From: Fragilaria crotonensis
Taxonomy: Eukaryota > Bacillariophyta > Fragilariophyceae > Fragilariales > Fragilariaceae
Assembly: GCA_022925895.1 (NCBI GenBank)
Contig: JAKSYS010000627.1
Location: 1-36,832 of the forward strand
Reading direction: 5' to 3'
DNA: 36,832 bases
Shown: positions 1-10,702 of the stretch, one piece after another
Position numbering within the stretch: position 1 is the stretch's first letter
Layout: the number at the start of each line of letters is the position of its first letter
The notes under the pieces: generated by a model
Database searches by the model: none
What the model was told of the DNA's origin: nothing
Seen by the model: the letters and a program-made list of their open reading frames with translations, nothing else
Position numbers and translations under genes: made by a program

Positions 1-110
1 CAAGCCAACGCATCACTTCATCTCTTAATTCAGCACCTCAAAATGACACATGAGATTGCGACAATGGAGACATACCCAACGGTTTCGAGGAGTTCCAAGA
101 AAACTTAAAG

Positions 111-1709
111 CTTGGCGAGAGTCAACCACAACGTCTCCGTCTGGGATGCATCTTGGGCATTATAAGCTTTACTCGCGAATCACAAGTATTCTCATGTTCC
201 TCCACTTGGCAACTCAGAAAATCCCGATGATCCGGAGACGCAAGAACATATTCGGTTACCCACCTCAAGTCTGAGTATGACCAAATGCAGAGGTCCTTGC
301 TCGAACTCCATCTCTCCTTGTTGAATTACGCACTAGAACGCGGGTATTCCTTTCTACGATGGCAATGCATCGCCAATACCATTCTGTTCAAGGATCCCGG
401 GAATGTTAAAATCCATCGCACTAGAGTCATACACATTTATGAAGCTGATTTCAATCTCATGTTGGGGATAAAGTGGCGAGTGGCGTTATATCAATCAGCT
501 TTGAAACAACTCAACGAAGGTCAGTTCGGCTCAAGGCCGCGACGTAATGCAGTGGATCCAGTCATGATTGAAGAATTACAATTGAAATTTCAAGACTCAG
601 CCGCCGCATGTTTCTTCAGACAAACTATGATGCAACCGCATGTTATGACCGGATAATCCCGAATTTGGCCATGCTCGCAAGCCGTAGATTCGGCGTAGCA
701 AAGAAGTCACCAAGCGAACGCAACAACTCTCAACAAAGCAAAGTACCATATCCGGACCGAACTTGGAATGTCCGATTCATCATACTCTCATTCAGTTGAT
801 ATGCCTATCTATGGCACCGGACAAGGTAGCGGCAATTCTCCGATGATATGGTGCTTTTTGTCAAGTTTGCTCTTCGATTGCTATGACCTTCGAGCGTCTC
901 CCGCCCAGTATTGTAATCCGGATTGGACGAACCGAAACCAAGTCTCAATGATTGGTTTCGTGGACGACAGCAACGGACAAGTTAATTCGTTCTTTGACCA
1001 CGAGTCTCCCGAAACACTTCAAGCCTTAATCGAAAAAGCTCGCACCAACGCCATAGCATGGTCCGAATTGCTGCATGCAACAGGGGGAGCACTCGAGTTG
1101 ACCAAATGTTCTTATCACGTCGCATTCTGGAAGTTTTCCAGTCAAGGAGCTCCGGTCTTATCTAATATCTCCCGAGAGATACCTCCTTTGCACATCCTCG
1201 ATCCATTCACAGGTCAGGAGCAAGTATTAGAATACTTGCCTCCGTCAGTAGCCCATAAAACTTTGGGACATTATAAGGAGCCAATGGGGTTGCAAAAAAT
1301 GCAATTCCGACAATTGAAAGCAAAAGTGACGACATCACTGCGTTTCTTTGGAGTAACCATTTTCACTCGCGACGAGGCATGGACATTTTACCGCTCCTGT
1401 TATATTCCAGCTGTTGTATATCCATTGACGAGCTCGTTTCTTTCACAGTCGCAGTTAAAGCATATCCAAGGGAAGGCAATGTCCATTATAACAGCAAAAT
1501 GTGGCTTTAATCGGAACACAAAGACAGAAGTGTTGTACGGACCCAAGGACTTGGGAGGAGCAGACTTCCGCCATCTCATCGTTCAGCAAGGCATTTCCCA
1601 GACCATGTATTTTCTTCGGCATTGGCGATCACAGTCTTCCACGGTAAGCTCTTGCAGAATACAATGGCATGGGCACAATTGTCTGTCGGTATGTCATATC
1701 CAATTTTAG
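111..1709 (+). pseudogene. Reverse transcriptase domain of the retroelement
   Basis: The domain copies element RNA into DNA. The finger region includes SPSGMHLGHYK near 139-172. The stretch at 416-478 (HRTRVIHIYEADFNLMLG) is a conserved block before the palm. Motif A is NYDATACYDRI at about 624-656, motif B is GTGQGSGNSP at about 810-842, and the catalytic motif C is FVDD at 957-968. Motif A lies in a different frame from motif B and motif C, so at least two frameshifts occur between 600 and 800. All catalytic aspartates are present. Whether the shifts are biological or consensus errors is open. Confidence 0.8.
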
Positions 1710-2509
1710 AACGCACTCAAGAACCGCTTCCTCATCTGGAAGCTAAATGGATTGGGAGTCTTCGAACATTCCTCGGTTCAATCTCCGCATCTATTCAACT
1801 CGACGACTCGTTTGTTCCGTTACCACAAAGGGAAAATGACATATATCTGATGGACATGATAGTCCAATCGGCCCGGTACACTCCAAACGAGATTCGGAAG
1901 TTGAATTATTGTCGTTTATACTTACAGGCCGTCACGTTATCAGATATAGCGAAGCCCAATGGTTGTGAGCTCGATCCGAGTATGTTGTGTGGACAACCGT
2001 CATTAATGAGTAATCGCACACGCTGGCACACGGTCAACCAAGATAGACCGTCAGAAATCGAATGGAAGTTGTGGAAATCGGCAAATCGTCTTTGGAGTGA
2101 TGAGAAAGGAGTACTCTTTCAAGCGTTGGGCGAGTGGACTCAACCCTCTCAAAGCGACGGTTTCAATCGTTTGCTTATGTGCATCGAGGAACCCTGTATG
2201 TTCTCAATGAACACCACACCTACGCAGTCTATCGACACTCAGGTCATAACAGATATCGGCCATCAACTTCTAAACGACCCTGCACATACGCCCAGTTACC
2301 AGAGTACGCGAGTTCCTCAGAAGTCGCTCGACACTCAGGGATATTGGAAACTCCATGGAAATCCGTCGTCGACTTTCCGATCAATGCCTAGCGCCCCATC
2401 CGCATCGGCCACTTTCGAATTATTTGTAAGTACCTTAGATCCGTGGGAAGCCGAACTTTTGAGTCATGTCACTTTAAATGTCGACCCTTCACGTTATGTC
2501 TCGAGTTGA
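1622..2509 (+). pseudogene. Connector region between RT and RNase H
   Basis: An open frame of about 295 codons follows the RT thumb and precedes the RNase H core. It has no motif I can name. Tryptophans recur (EWKLWKSANRLW near 2060-2095), as is common in thumb and linker regions of this retroelement type. It overlaps the end of the RT frame and the start of the RNase H frame by less than 100 bases, which is what single-base shifts in one long reading frame would give. It is not proposed as an independent gene. Confidence 0.6.
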
Positions 2510-3370
2510 CACCAGGCTTCCGAGCTGTCAGCGACGGATCCGTGAAGCTGCAATGTCATGGATCGTTCGGATGGATTCTCAGTACTCTCCAGGGAGAGAG
2601 ATTGGCTTTGGTATGGGTCCAGCCCGCGGGAGATTACCAAAGTCTTACCGTGCTGAGGCATACGGTTTGCTTTTTCCTTCGATTTCTGCTTCGCATAAAG
2701 GAATTCACTTTCATGCATGAGCCCTGGATAGGAATACTGGCCACCGATAGTCAAGGTGTTCTCGATACTCTACAAGAAGGCGATCATGATCCTCAGGAAC
2801 AGGAGGTACCCGTTGATTTGGACCGTGGCGAGGTTATTTTGGACTGTCTTAGACCGGATTGGGACATCCTCATTGAAATCCAATTGGCATTGAAACAACT
2901 GCCCCGCGTCGCTCTTCAGTATGTAAAAGGCCACCAGGATGACAAAGTTCCATATCACTCTCTGGATCTCTTGGGACAACTTAATGTGGACGCAGACACG
3001 CAAGCTGGTCTCTTCAATCGCGAATTTGGAGCATATCGCGGCCACGTCATCATGTCTCCAGCGGCAAGAGCCCATTTATGTCTTCCACGGACAGTCACCA
3101 GTCGGTACCCAGTGTTGCTTCATGAGGCCACCACGACACCTTTACTTGACTACATTCGCCGCAAACATGGCTGGGATGCTTCCACTCTCCATTCCATTCA
3201 TTGGGGTGCGCACGCATTGGCTATAAAGAAGACCATGATCCCGCACACTCACTTGGTCAAACTGCTCCACCGCATGTTACCTACCCACGCGATGGCAAAC
3301 AAGTTCGACGGTGGTACTCGTACATGTCCGCTGTGTGGTTCCACCCACGAAGACTCGCCCATATTATTCG
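2478..3370 (+). pseudogene. RNase H domain and zinc cluster of the retroelement
   Basis: RNase H removes the RNA strand of the RNA-DNA hybrid. The core acidic residues are visible in order: SDGSVKL near 2530-2550, SYRAEAYGLL near 2644-2673, ATDSQGV near 2740-2760 and GHQDD near 2930-2945. The E-containing segment is in a different frame from the first D. After a spacer comes CPLCGSTHED at about 3327-3356, followed in another frame by HIIRCEHPSRERW. Together these make a C-x2-C ... H ... C cluster like the zf-RVT domain that follows RNase H in many non-LTR elements. The switch between the two halves sits at the CCC run 3358-3360. Confidence 0.75.
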
Positions 3371-4132
3371 ATGCGAGCATCCTTCACGTGAACGATGGCG
3401 TACCGAATTTCTCAGCGCACTGCGCGACCACCATATTCATACCAATACGTCACCACGGTTGAGCGCACTGATGTTAGATGGCATCCGTCTGTGGTTCATT
3501 CTCGGCCAGAGACTGCAGTGATGGTAACTCCAGAGGCTTATCACCCCACATTGAGATCTCTAGTGAACCAACAGAACCACATCGGTTGGGACCAGTTATT
3601 TCTGGGAAGATTTTGCAAAGAATGGGGCCATCATCAACAACGATACCTTTCCCAATGCGATGTTGAGAGTAGTGATGACCTCTCTCAAGCGGGTGCGAAG
3701 TGGCTGGCCAAAATCATCCAGCTATGCTGGCAGCACTGGTTCACGCTTTGGAAGACGAGAAACCAGGAGGTCCACGGACATGATGAGCGGTCCCGAACGG
3801 AAGCGACGAAACGTGAAGTTCGGTATCAACTCGCCAACATATATCGTCATCGAAACATGTACGAAAGTCACGTCCAACGATTGTTGCATCGAGATCCCAG
3901 CAGTCATGATCAACACGCTCTTAGCGTTACGAAGAATTGCTATCTATCAATCCCATCTTCCGGAAAGTTACAGAAGAGTGAAACAGAGAGCATTAAGCGG
4001 AATGAGATCTATTCGGGATTACTTTGTACATGGATAAGTCGGGTACCCGGAGTTTCAGTGACGGTGGCTGCTATACTCCCCAGTATAGTGCCTACCCGTG
4101 CGAGTCGAATGTCTTTTTCGTTATGGGCATAG
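3360..4132 (+). pseudogene. C-terminal region of the retroelement polyprotein
   Basis: Two overlapping frames (to 3521 and 3395-4132) carry the tail that follows the zinc cluster. Readable segments are GWDQLFLGRFCKEW near 3584-3628 and CWQHWFTLWKTRNQEVHG near 3724-3778. This W-rich RN-x-x-HG pattern is recurrent at the C-terminus of RT-RNase H proteins of this kind. The function is unknown. It ends with a stop codon at 4130-4132 and about 66 bases separate it from the end of the convergent helicase copy. Confidence 0.6.
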
Positions 4133-4198
4133 CGGCAGCACGTAAAATAGATTTGAGGTTTTTTTTTACATAAACGAGATCCAACATGGTATTCATTA

Positions 4199-7100
4199 CT
4201 ATGTAGTTCGAAGAATTGGAACACAATTAACGCCGGGTGTCGGTAATGCTGTCTCCTGGGAGGTCAAAAACTTACAAAAAGATGCTTCAGAAGTATAAAT
4301 TTCTTCGATATACGCCTGAAAGGTACCGGAAACTTTTGCTTGGAGGAAGTTGTGCGAGAGTAATCGTCGCAATCTGCCCTTTACTGGGCAGCTGTTGCTT
4401 TCGTGCTTTGGGGCACCTGCTGCTCCTTTGAAAACCCAGCACTCACAGCACGCTCGGTTGTTCATGTAATCTTTTAAACGGGCAAAGTTTGCGATCATGT
4501 GTACTCACACCGCATGCGTAGTACATTTTCCATTGGAAACAAATGTCTTTGTTCTCTGGCAGAGTCTTACTTCCAGTTCCACGTAAGAGTGGTATTCCTC
4601 GACATGACGGTTTTCCACACACAAGACATGCCGTCGTCAATTGTAAGAGAACACGTCGCGCAGCACTTTCGTTCTTTCAGCATGTCGAATACGGTGAGTG
4701 GCCTCAGTTTGGAGATTTGTCAATGGAATGGTGCGACAGAAAGGACATGCTCCACAGTTGGCAAGCGTTTCTCTCCCAAATGAAGCGGACAAAATCTTGA
4801 TCGCACAACCCTTTGTCCTTGGGATGCATCGAATAACCAGTCGCGAACTGCGCATGATGTCATAACAGCTTTGAAATCACAATGGTCTTGTGGTGTCACA
4901 ATGTGTTCATTCAAGAGACGAGTGTATCGATACTCATCATCCCTTACGCGGTGGTCAGAAAGGTTGTCTGGTACAGCAAATAGGACTTGGCCAAACTCTT
5001 TTCGCATGCTCTTCCGTAATCGACCAAACAATTGAACAATCTGCATGGAGTCATACAAATAGCCGACACATACCAAATGTCTGCAGGAGGGATTTTCGTT
5101 GCCAACCAAACCCATTGTTGTTGAAATGAGAACATCCAACTGTCCTTTGCTCCATTCCTGTGGCACTTTGATTAACATCGTCATGAGTGGAGTCAGAGGA
5201 AACAAATTTGCATTTGAACCTATTGCTCAACTGTTCAAATAGAAGAATCCCATCCCTTTCTCAGCGACGACAATATGGACAGCTGCAAGTCCCCTTCCAG
5301 ATTCCAACTTTGTTTTAACAAAGTGAGCGGCGACATACACATAACGTGAAGAAATTGACACTTTGATTTCAAACCCTGTGGGAATTTGCCAACCACATGA
5401 TTCCCAAGGATAAGTTTGACGTCGCTGAGGTCATCGGTTCTTGATAAGCCAAGATGCCTTGCAAATCTTTTAACCATAAAAATTGAAGCGACCCACTCAA
5501 GACAACAATGGGAATACCCAGACTCGGGAGTTCTGAATAAACCTTGTATTTGTTGTCCCGGAACCTCATTTCAGATAGGATGGTGTGCACTTCGTCAATA
5601 ACAATTTTATCGACAACGTCCACCCAAGACTTGAGAACTTCATAGAACCACATGAACAAATTGCTGATGGCATCGAGGCTCAAAAAGACCAAGCTTGGGA
5701 GATTTTCTTTCTCCCGAGTTCTTCTGGTAGTGGGCCATCAGAGGTGATGTCCCGCCCCAAAAAACACAGATGTTTGACTTGAGGAAAGCTTCTCGAATGC
5801 CGTGGATGCCATTGCAAACTGATACCCAGCCAAGAAACGATATGGTGAAACATGGATGATTGTCTTTGGTTTGGTCGCAAGGTGGCGAGCAATAGTCGGA
5901 ATTATATACGATTCCGATTTGCCCTCACCTGGTGCTAGTAGAGCAAGACAGTGCTGGGGCTTGTTGTTTAACTCAGTACCATAGCCAAACTCAACCAACT
6001 CTTTCTGCTGCAGCGATAGATAGTGTTCATGGCCATTATTTGGACTTAGAAGTTGGATACCGAAGTCGCATTGCAGTGCGTAGGTCTGCCAAGGAAAGGC
6101 GTGATGGTGGATTGGGATATTAGATAGGACGTCTCCAATAGCACAATGATACGCATTAAAGTGTGCCTCTTCTGAACCAACTTGCTGGCTGGAATACGCA
6201 ATGGCATGTGTCGTTGAAGAATGACCCATTTTTGATGCCCCCATGGCACTCGCTGACAAGAACATGCCAGGTTGATGGCCACCACCGGTCACGAAGTTAG
6301 AAACACCAGCCCAAAAATGCCTTACTTGTGTCATGTTCGGAATCGCAGATAAAGAAAAAATGTCTCGGATGATATGTGATGGTTGAATGACGGAAGCATT
6401 AATCCTTGTCGGGAATATGAGATTATGATTGTTGTCACTGGTGTTACTGCAGAACATACTGCTTGCTTTCGTTTGGATCAGAGATCGAAACAACAAAAGT
6501 ATCTGGAGATAACTGGGGTAGCTTGCGCTCAATTTCTTTGCAAGTGCGTCGTGATGCGCTATTGAACCCTTTCAATGAAGAAAGTGTGTAATAGACCGTA
6601 CCATTTGTGTAGAGACAGTGGAACATGGTCGGATCGCGGAGCTCATTCAACCTTGCGGAACCACCACCGAAACCGTGGAAAGACATTTCAAAAGTGCCTT
6701 CAAATGGTCGAAACAATCCAGAGAGAAAAGTGAACCTTGTTTCCACACGGGACTCACATCTGCTAGAAAAAGGTCACCTGTGTCACAATCAACGTGGACC
6801 TTTATATTGGTCAGAACATCGATTACCGGTTTCCACCAAATTCCCTCTGCTAAGTTTGAAATTGCAACCTTCATCAAATAAACTGTCTTTGGAACAATTT
6901 GCGACCAGTCATCAAACAGAAAAGAAAACTGATCAACGACAATGTTCCCCTTTTCATCAAGTGTCGTCTTCCTCCTTTTGGGGAGTCTGCGGTGCATTTC
7001 ACGAATTTGGCGGAGCATAGGTGACAGAGAATGGATGACATGCGATTTTCTTACCGCCGTGATGAGAGCAGGACCGTGTAACGTGAACGCGTCTTCAGAA

Positions 7101-8277
7101 AACGAACATATAACGGAACAAATACCGGCTTTCAAAACAGATGTTACCTTAGCGATAAGCGAGGAAACAGTGTCACACGATATCATTTTGATTTTGGAAT
7201 CCTCTTTTTGGACACGGAATCCAGACATTAAACAGAATTCAACCGCCAATGGATGATGTTGCACTGAAGGTGGTATTTCAAGCATTAAATCCTTCAGAAA
7301 GTATGCAATTGAAAATCCATCTCTCTCGTTGAATTTCTTGTTGACAAACAGACCTCGTCGGAAGGAATATGCTAAAAGCTTTTTGAGTTCAATTAGTAAT
7401 GTAGATGGATCGTGTTGCATGGTGTATGTGCATCGTTGTGACACATCTTCAATTTCACCACCTTCAAATGTTTGCAAAGCAGCCCGAAGATCACCAGGTA
7501 CCATTTTTATGTTCTTCTGGGCATAGTTCAGAAGCCAGACTTCAGCAAGCTGGTGAAGTTTAACCAGGAATACCTCAGTTGATGGATTTGGTGGTGAATG
7601 GATCAAGTTGAAGTCAGTTTTGATTTTTCAATAAAGTGCCACCGCCACAGCCAAAAATAAGTGGGGTGAACATATGAGTATACGTGTCGTCCTGTCTTTC
7701 CCTTTGAGGTAGTAGTGGCAACAAAGCAGTTCTCGCCTCGCCGTAATCAAATTGTTCCGTGATGCGAGGTGCTTTGTTGAAGAAAGCTGAGACTTGGGCA
7801 TGGGAAACGTATCGACCACAGCAGAGTTTGATGAGTTCAACTTCCCAGCTGCAACTCATTGCAACCCATATTTTTGCAATGTCGAAGAGCGTTATCTTTC
7901 CTCGGAAAGACGGAACCGCAAGTGCACACATATCCTGTATAAGTTTTTTTGTCACTACGGTACGGCTCTATGGTGCAGGATTCCTTCGCAACGAGAACTC
8001 TTTTAGTAAATTCGTTCAACACAGAACGGACTGTAGACATTCTACTGTCCATGTGATGTTTTTTAAGGTGATCGCGGATGGATCTCTCTTCCATGTTGAT
8101 CATGTTGTGAGCATTGCATTGACGGCAGCAAAGGCCGAATGGTGAGAAAGTGAAAAGTTCTCGAATAGGATCAAGGGGGTCGATCTCTGTGCTTTGCACC
8201 AGAAGACGGACAGAAACAACAGGACTGATAATTCCGTTAACCAGCTTTTGTATTGGAGGAGAGCTTGATGATGGCAT
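4199..8277 (-). pseudogene. DExH (RecQ-like SF2) helicase gene, copy 1, near full length
   Basis: About 1350 codons spread over some ten frame segments. The start is taken at the ATG at 8277-8275, because other copies also begin about 60-100 bases from the non-coding element. The N-terminus has two zinc-finger-like stretches: FSPFGLCCRQC with HLKKHH, then CTCGSVFPRKDNALRHCKNMGC. Helicase motif I is APGEGKSES (about 5910-5936), motif II is VIDEVHT (DEVH, about 5580-5613), motif III is VVLSGS, and motif VI is QLFGRLRKSMR (about 5005-5044). The C-terminus carries NCGACPFC, a CLVCGKPSC pair and a CX2CX4HX4C knuckle (CGVSTHDRKLC, about 4480-4523). The order resembles fungal telomere-linked RecQ helicases with OrsD-like fingers; that comparison is from family knowledge. 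Some breaks may be homopolymer errors. Confidence 0.75.
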
Positions 8278-8340
8278 GATGGGAATGATGAGTTTGTTAT
8301 GGACAAGCCGTGATGTTTGTGTGCCTGTGTAATAAAGTCA

Positions 8341-8575
8341 GTCGGGAGCCGCGCCAATTTCGATAGTACCGAATTCTACTTGGATCGATCGTAACTCCCG
8401 ACGTACAAAATCGAGCTGTCTAACGTAGGAATCATTACTGGGGGATCCCTCTCGACGTACAAAAATGTCCCTCCCGACGTACAAAAATCACTCCCAACGT
8501 ATCTAATAAAAGTATCCATACCTGAGGATATATAATCTACATAGAAGCTCGCCCCCTTAGGGCCTTCTCCTTAGG
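8341..8575 (-). repeat. Element E1: 5' region of a helicase unit, ends CCTTAGG on + strand
   Basis: A 222-bp core (8341-8562) is identical to those at 9321-9542 and 10703-10924. On the + strand it holds several copies of a CTCCCGACGTACAAAA-type motif, then a core with CTAATAAAAGTATCC, CATACCTGAGGATAT and TAATCTA, then GCCCCCTTAGGG, then one extra CCTTCTCCTTAGG (8563-8575). On the - strand it sits about 64 bases upstream of the helicase ATG at 8277, so it may hold the promoter or 5' leader. Confidence 0.8.
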
Positions 8576-9257
8576 TGGTGAATGGATCAAGTTGAAGTCA
8601 GTTTTGATTTTTTCAATAAATTGTGTGCCACCGCCACAGCCAAAAATAAGTGGGGTGAACATATGAGTATACGTGTCGTCCTGTCTTTCCCTTTGAGGTA
8701 GTAGTGGCAACAAAGCAGTTCTCGCCTCGCCGTAATCAAATTGTTCCGTGATGCGAGGTGCTTTGTTGAAGAAAGCTGAGACTTGGGCATGGGAAACGTA
8801 TCGACCACAGCAGAGTTTGATGAGTTCAACTTCCTGCAGCTGCAACTCATTGCAACCCATATTTTTGCAATGTCGAAGAGCGTTATCTTTCCTCGGAAAG
8901 ACGGAACCGCAAGTGCACAAATATCCTGTATAAGTTTTGTCACTACGGTACGGCTCTATGGTGCAGGATTCGCCGCAGCGAGAACTCTTTAGTAAATTCG
9001 TTCAACACAGAACGGACTGTAGACATTCTACTGTCCATGTGATGTTTTTAAGGTGATCGCGGATGGATCTCTCTTCCATGTTAATCATGTTGTGAGCATT
9101 GCATTGACAGCAAAGGCCGAATGGTGAGAAAGTGAAAAGTTCTCGAATAGGATCAAGGGTCGATCTCTGTGCTTTGCACCGGAAGACGGACAGAAACAAC
9201 AGGACTGATAATTCCGTTAACCAGCTTTTGTATTGGAGGAGAGCTTGATGATGGCAT
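8574..9257 (-). pseudogene. Helicase 5' fragment, copy 1b
   Basis: This repeats the first 230 or so codons of copy 1, from the ATG at 9257-9255 through both N-terminal zinc fingers to HSPP, where it stops at the CCTAAGG end of E1. No helicase motor motif is included, so it cannot encode an active helicase. In one frame the coding sequence reads on into the element. Indel differences from copy 1 make some stretches cleaner here (for example the segment FIEKIKTDFNLIHSPP). Confidence 0.8.
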
Positions 9258-9320
9258 GATGGGAATGATGAGTTTGTTATGGACAAGCCGTGATGTTTGT
9301 GTGCCTGTGTAGTAAAGTCA

Positions 9321-9542
9321 GTCGGGAGCCGCGCCAATTTCGATAGTACCGAATTCTACTTGGATCGATCGTAACTCCCGACGTACAAAATCGAGCTGTC
9401 TAACGTAGGAATCATTACTGGGGGATCCCTCTCGACGTACAAAAATGTCCCTCCCGACGTACAAAAATCACTCCCAACGTATCTAATAAAAGTATCCATA
9501 CCTGAGGATATATAATCTACATAGAAGCTCGCCCCCTTAGGG
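9321..9542 (-). repeat. Element E2, identical to E1 core
   Basis: By eye all 222 bases match 8341-8562. On the - strand it lies 64 bases upstream of the ATG of helicase fragment 1b. The + strand end GCCCCCTTAGGG (9531-9542) is followed directly by the remnant at 9543-9576. Confidence 0.85.
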
Positions 9543-9576
9543 TATTATATCTATTTTTAGGCCCGCCCCCTTAGGG
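9543..9576 (-). repeat. Element stub E2b, 34 bp
   Basis: A 34-base remnant of the element end, TATTATATCTATTTTTAGGC on the + strand, then CCGCCCCCTTAGGG. It matches the last bases of E7 (14628-14661). On the - strand it is a unit that starts with CCCTAAGG and is cut after 34 bases, where the next CCCTAAGG (9542) begins. It is the shortest unit of the array. Confidence 0.7.
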
Positions 9577-9654
9577 CAATCAAAGTAGCTTGTATATTGG
9601 AAAACTTGAAATTGTATGAGATTTTTTACACAAACCCTTGACTCTATCCATTTT

Positions 9655-9900
9655 CTATAACATTTCAACACCTAACATTAACCCTATTGGTATTATGTTT
9701 ATCAACAGCAATAACCCAAACCTTATCAATCTTAACCAGAAATTCAACACTAACCCTAAACCTTATCAGTCTTGTTTAGTCTTCAACAATAACCCTAAAC
9801 CCTATCAGTCTTGTTAAATTTTTCAACAGTAATCCCAAACCCTATCAGTCTTGTACTAATTTTCAACACTAAACCCAAACCCTATCAGTCTTGTGAAAAT
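9655..9900. repeat. Telomere-like minisatellite in K unit 1
   Basis: About six degenerate units of roughly 40 bases of the form AACACTAACCCTAAACCCTA then TCAGTCTTG plus a T-rich spacer. The CCCTAAACCCTA part looks like one to two telomeric repeats (TTAGGG/TTTAGGG type). The same array occurs at 14790-15056. Short ORFs crossing it, such as the PNPISLV repeats, are products of the repeat and are not genes. Confidence 0.8.
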
Positions 9901-10157
9901 TTTTGTCTCCATTCTAATCTTATTAAAAAATTAATTCACTATATAGTCGGCAATCAGAAATATTCACAGTGTTACACATGTTTTTACATACAATCCTTAG
10001 TCATGTAGAGGTCTTATTTAGCACTTCAATACAAATATTGACTCTTATTAAGCTTTTTGTAACAAGAATGCACATGCGCCTGTAACTAAGCATGTTTGGA
10101 ATCACTTTTTTTTCATTCTCATAAATCCTGCATCGCTACACTTTTGCACTTTAGTGT

Positions 10158-10439
10158 TTGAAGTGGCATTGTGAATTGGATCCTGCTCACCATGATGTAC
10201 CAGGTAGCCGCAGAGCCGAGACCAATGACTGGAGGAACATGATTAATGCGACGGCATACATGATTCCTCCTATCATTGAGAAAATGGACACAGCTAGTCT
10301 GGACATCACAAATGGTACCAGAGCCCAGCTCCACGCCACTACACAGGACACCAAAGACAACTGGAAATGCATATGTGGCAGTAGGATCAATGCAATCAAG
10401 CAACACTCCTTCTGTTTAGCCTCTTTCATTAAGATGTAA
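10158..10439 (+). CDS. K-module ORF, copy 1
   Basis: A 93-codon frame sharing about 45 residues (HHDVPGSRRAETND, INATAYMIPPIIEKMDTASL) with ORFs at 15313 and 16906. The C-terminal part WKCICGSRI aligns with WKCILCGKMFNAIKQH of copy 2, a possible C2H2/BED-like zinc finger damaged here by a missing base. All three copies are preceded by the same 90-base block (about 10060-10157 here) with a TTTTTTTT run and a TTTGCACTTTAG stretch that could be a 3' splice site, so the true 5' exon may lie upstream. Function unknown. Confidence 0.45.
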   Translation: MKWHCELDPAHHDVPGSRRAETNDWRNMINATAYMIPPIIEKMDTASLDITNGTRAQLHATTQDTKDNWKCICGSRINAIKQHSFCLASFIKM

Positions 10440-10702
10440 GGACGTTGACTAAGTTTGAACACGTATGCTTATCAATTACTGATGAAGTTGCAAAGGAACT
10501 TGTAAACAAGCCAAGCAACCAAACAACGAACAAATGAATGAAGGTGACGAGTGAAGAGCAACAGTATCAAAAACAATAGACTAGTAGTATGCTCGTGGAT
10601 GATAGTATTGTTATCATTGTAAGGTCCTCATCAGCAACAATACATTTTGTTGCTAGTGATCCTGACAAGCCGTGATGTTTGTGTGCCTGTGTAATAAAGT
10701 CA
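10440..10702. other. Tail of K unit 1 joined to a helicase leader fragment
   Basis: Bases 10440-10663 match the region after K copy 2 (15580-15832) with gaps. At 10664 the sequence switches to 39 bases identical in type to the helicase leader at 8302-8340. The join thus removes everything from 25 bases upstream of the helicase ATG onward. No gene is visible here. Confidence 0.7.

Larger units (their letters stand above)
1..4132 (+). mobile_element. Non-LTR-type retroelement, 3' part (RT, RNase H, zinc cluster)
   Basis: Continuous homology to one long retroelement polyprotein can be followed across several frames. In order there is a reverse transcriptase finger region, RT motifs A, B and C, a long connector, an RNase H core, a CPLC-type zinc cluster and a C-terminal tryptophan-rich region. 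The 5' end, where any endonuclease would lie, is outside the window. No LTR was seen. The last frame ends at 4132 and a T9 run follows at about 4158-4166. It lies tail to tail with the helicase copy that ends at 4199. Frames switch many times; one checked shift is a CCC run at 3358-3360 that is one base short. The exact clade (I, Ambal or other) cannot be assigned by eye. Confidence 0.8.
7590..9542. repeat. Direct tandem duplication, about 980-bp period
   Basis: Bases 7590-8562 and 8574-9542 repeat each other. Both contain the first part of the helicase gene (reading leftwards), its short leader and the 222-bp element. The element parts appear base-for-base identical, while the coding parts differ by several small indels: an extra TTGTG near 8625, TTTTTTT against TTTT near 7945/8937, GGGGG against GGG near 8175/9158. 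The left end of the second copy starts exactly after CTTAG of element E1. Confidence 0.9.

Noticed and set aside
8150..8332. Plus-strand ORFs over the helicase 5' regions (7759-8145, 8748-8992, 11501-11845)
   Set aside because: They are complements of zinc-finger coding sequence; frames are not conserved between copies.
8563..8575. CCTTCTCCTTAG as a spliceosomal 3' splice site, with elements as introner-like introns (GTATCAAGTAAAA as donor)
   Set aside because: The elements lie on the strand opposite to the helicase and join unrelated gene fragments at different codons, so splicing would not restore any gene. The resemblance is noted but not preferred.
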